A DNA stretch of 34,090 nucleotides from an uncultured Cellvibrio sp. (GTDB lineage Bacteria > Pseudomonadota > Gammaproteobacteria > Pseudomonadales > Cellvibrionaceae). Made by a program: the position numbers and the translations under genes. The DNA is taken from the NCBI GenBank assembly GCA_946481735.1, contig CAMLOU010000029.1, forward strand, positions 1-34,090, read 5' to 3'. Positions 34,002-34,090 of this stretch are shown piece by piece (the first letter of the stretch is position 1; every line of letters begins with the position of its first letter). The notes beneath the pieces are model-generated. The model saw only the letters and a list, made by a program, of their open reading frames with translations, made no database searches and had not been told where the DNA came from.

Positions 34002-34090
34002 ATGCCACTGACCCAAACCGACCATCTGTACATGGCGCAGGCGCTGCGTCTCGCCGAGCGGGGGCTGTATACCACCATGCCCAACCCGCG
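34002..34090 (+). CDS. ribD: Riboflavin biosynthesis deaminase/reductase RibD, N-terminal part
   Basis: The frame from ATG 34002 reads MPLTQTDHLYMAQALRLAER, then GLYTTMPNPR, and runs off the window. LAxRGxYTTxPNPR is the start of the RibD cytidine-deaminase-like domain. It begins 8 nt after the nrdR stop, so the two are probably cotranscribed. Only 29 full codons are visible. Confidence 0.9.
   Translation, partial: MPLTQTDHLYMAQALRLAERGLYTTMPNP

Overview
The window reads as a chromosomal segment of a free-living, polysaccharide-degrading gammaproteobacterium. The hisI-hisE-tatABC run, minCDE, waaA, the glyA...nrdR-ribD order, and the combination of a TonB-dependent receptor with GH13, GH97 and CE2 enzymes point to the Cellvibrionaceae (Cellvibrio or a relative). 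That placement is inferred from gene content and protein style only; no database search was possible. There are no rRNA or tRNA genes, CRISPR arrays, prophages or insertion sequences that I can see.

Region 1 (1-7467) is a starch/maltodextrin utilisation locus on the + strand: the last codons of an outer-membrane TonB-dependent receptor, an intrinsic terminator, a flavin-dependent (tryptophan-type) halogenase, a secreted GH13 enzyme of cyclomaltodextrinase/neopullulanase type, a GH97 alpha-glucosidase of the inverting SusB type, and a lipoprotein GH13 amylase. Signal sequences suggest cutting of alpha-glucan at a membrane surface, TonB import, then cleavage to glucose in the periplasm. The role of the halogenase is unknown. 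Region 2 (7468-9336) holds an NTF2-like protein, a DUF2061 membrane protein and a 1-Cys peroxiredoxin.

Region 3 (9337-13668, - strand) is a seven-gene run: FAD oxidoreductase, aldo/keto reductase, hisI, hisE, tatA, tatB, tatC. Region 4 (13836-19448) carries a CE2-type acetyl esterase, waaA (Kdo transferase), an OsmC peroxiredoxin, three small unrecognised genes in AT-rich DNA, and a His-rich DUF3300 secreted protein. Region 5 (19659-25087, + strand) holds minC, minD and minE, a DEDDh exonuclease, a YceI-like protein, a YjgR/HerA-type ATPase and a MAPEG protein. A 104-bp element with perfect 27-bp inverted repeats sits between minC and minD, and two copies of a second small repeat lie further downstream.

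Region 6 (25084-28916, - strand) has a 7TMR-DISM diguanylate cyclase and a three-gene membrane/stress cluster resembling E. coli yqjD-yqjE. Region 7 (28917-34090) has glyA after a long non-coding stretch, a Wzz-like protein on the - strand, then DinB-like and SBP-like genes, nrdR and the start of ribD. Most of the window is ordinary housekeeping sequence. The parts most worth a second look are the halogenase-containing glucan locus with its abutting terminator, the inverted-repeat element inside the min operon, and the small orphan-gene island at 16741-17582.
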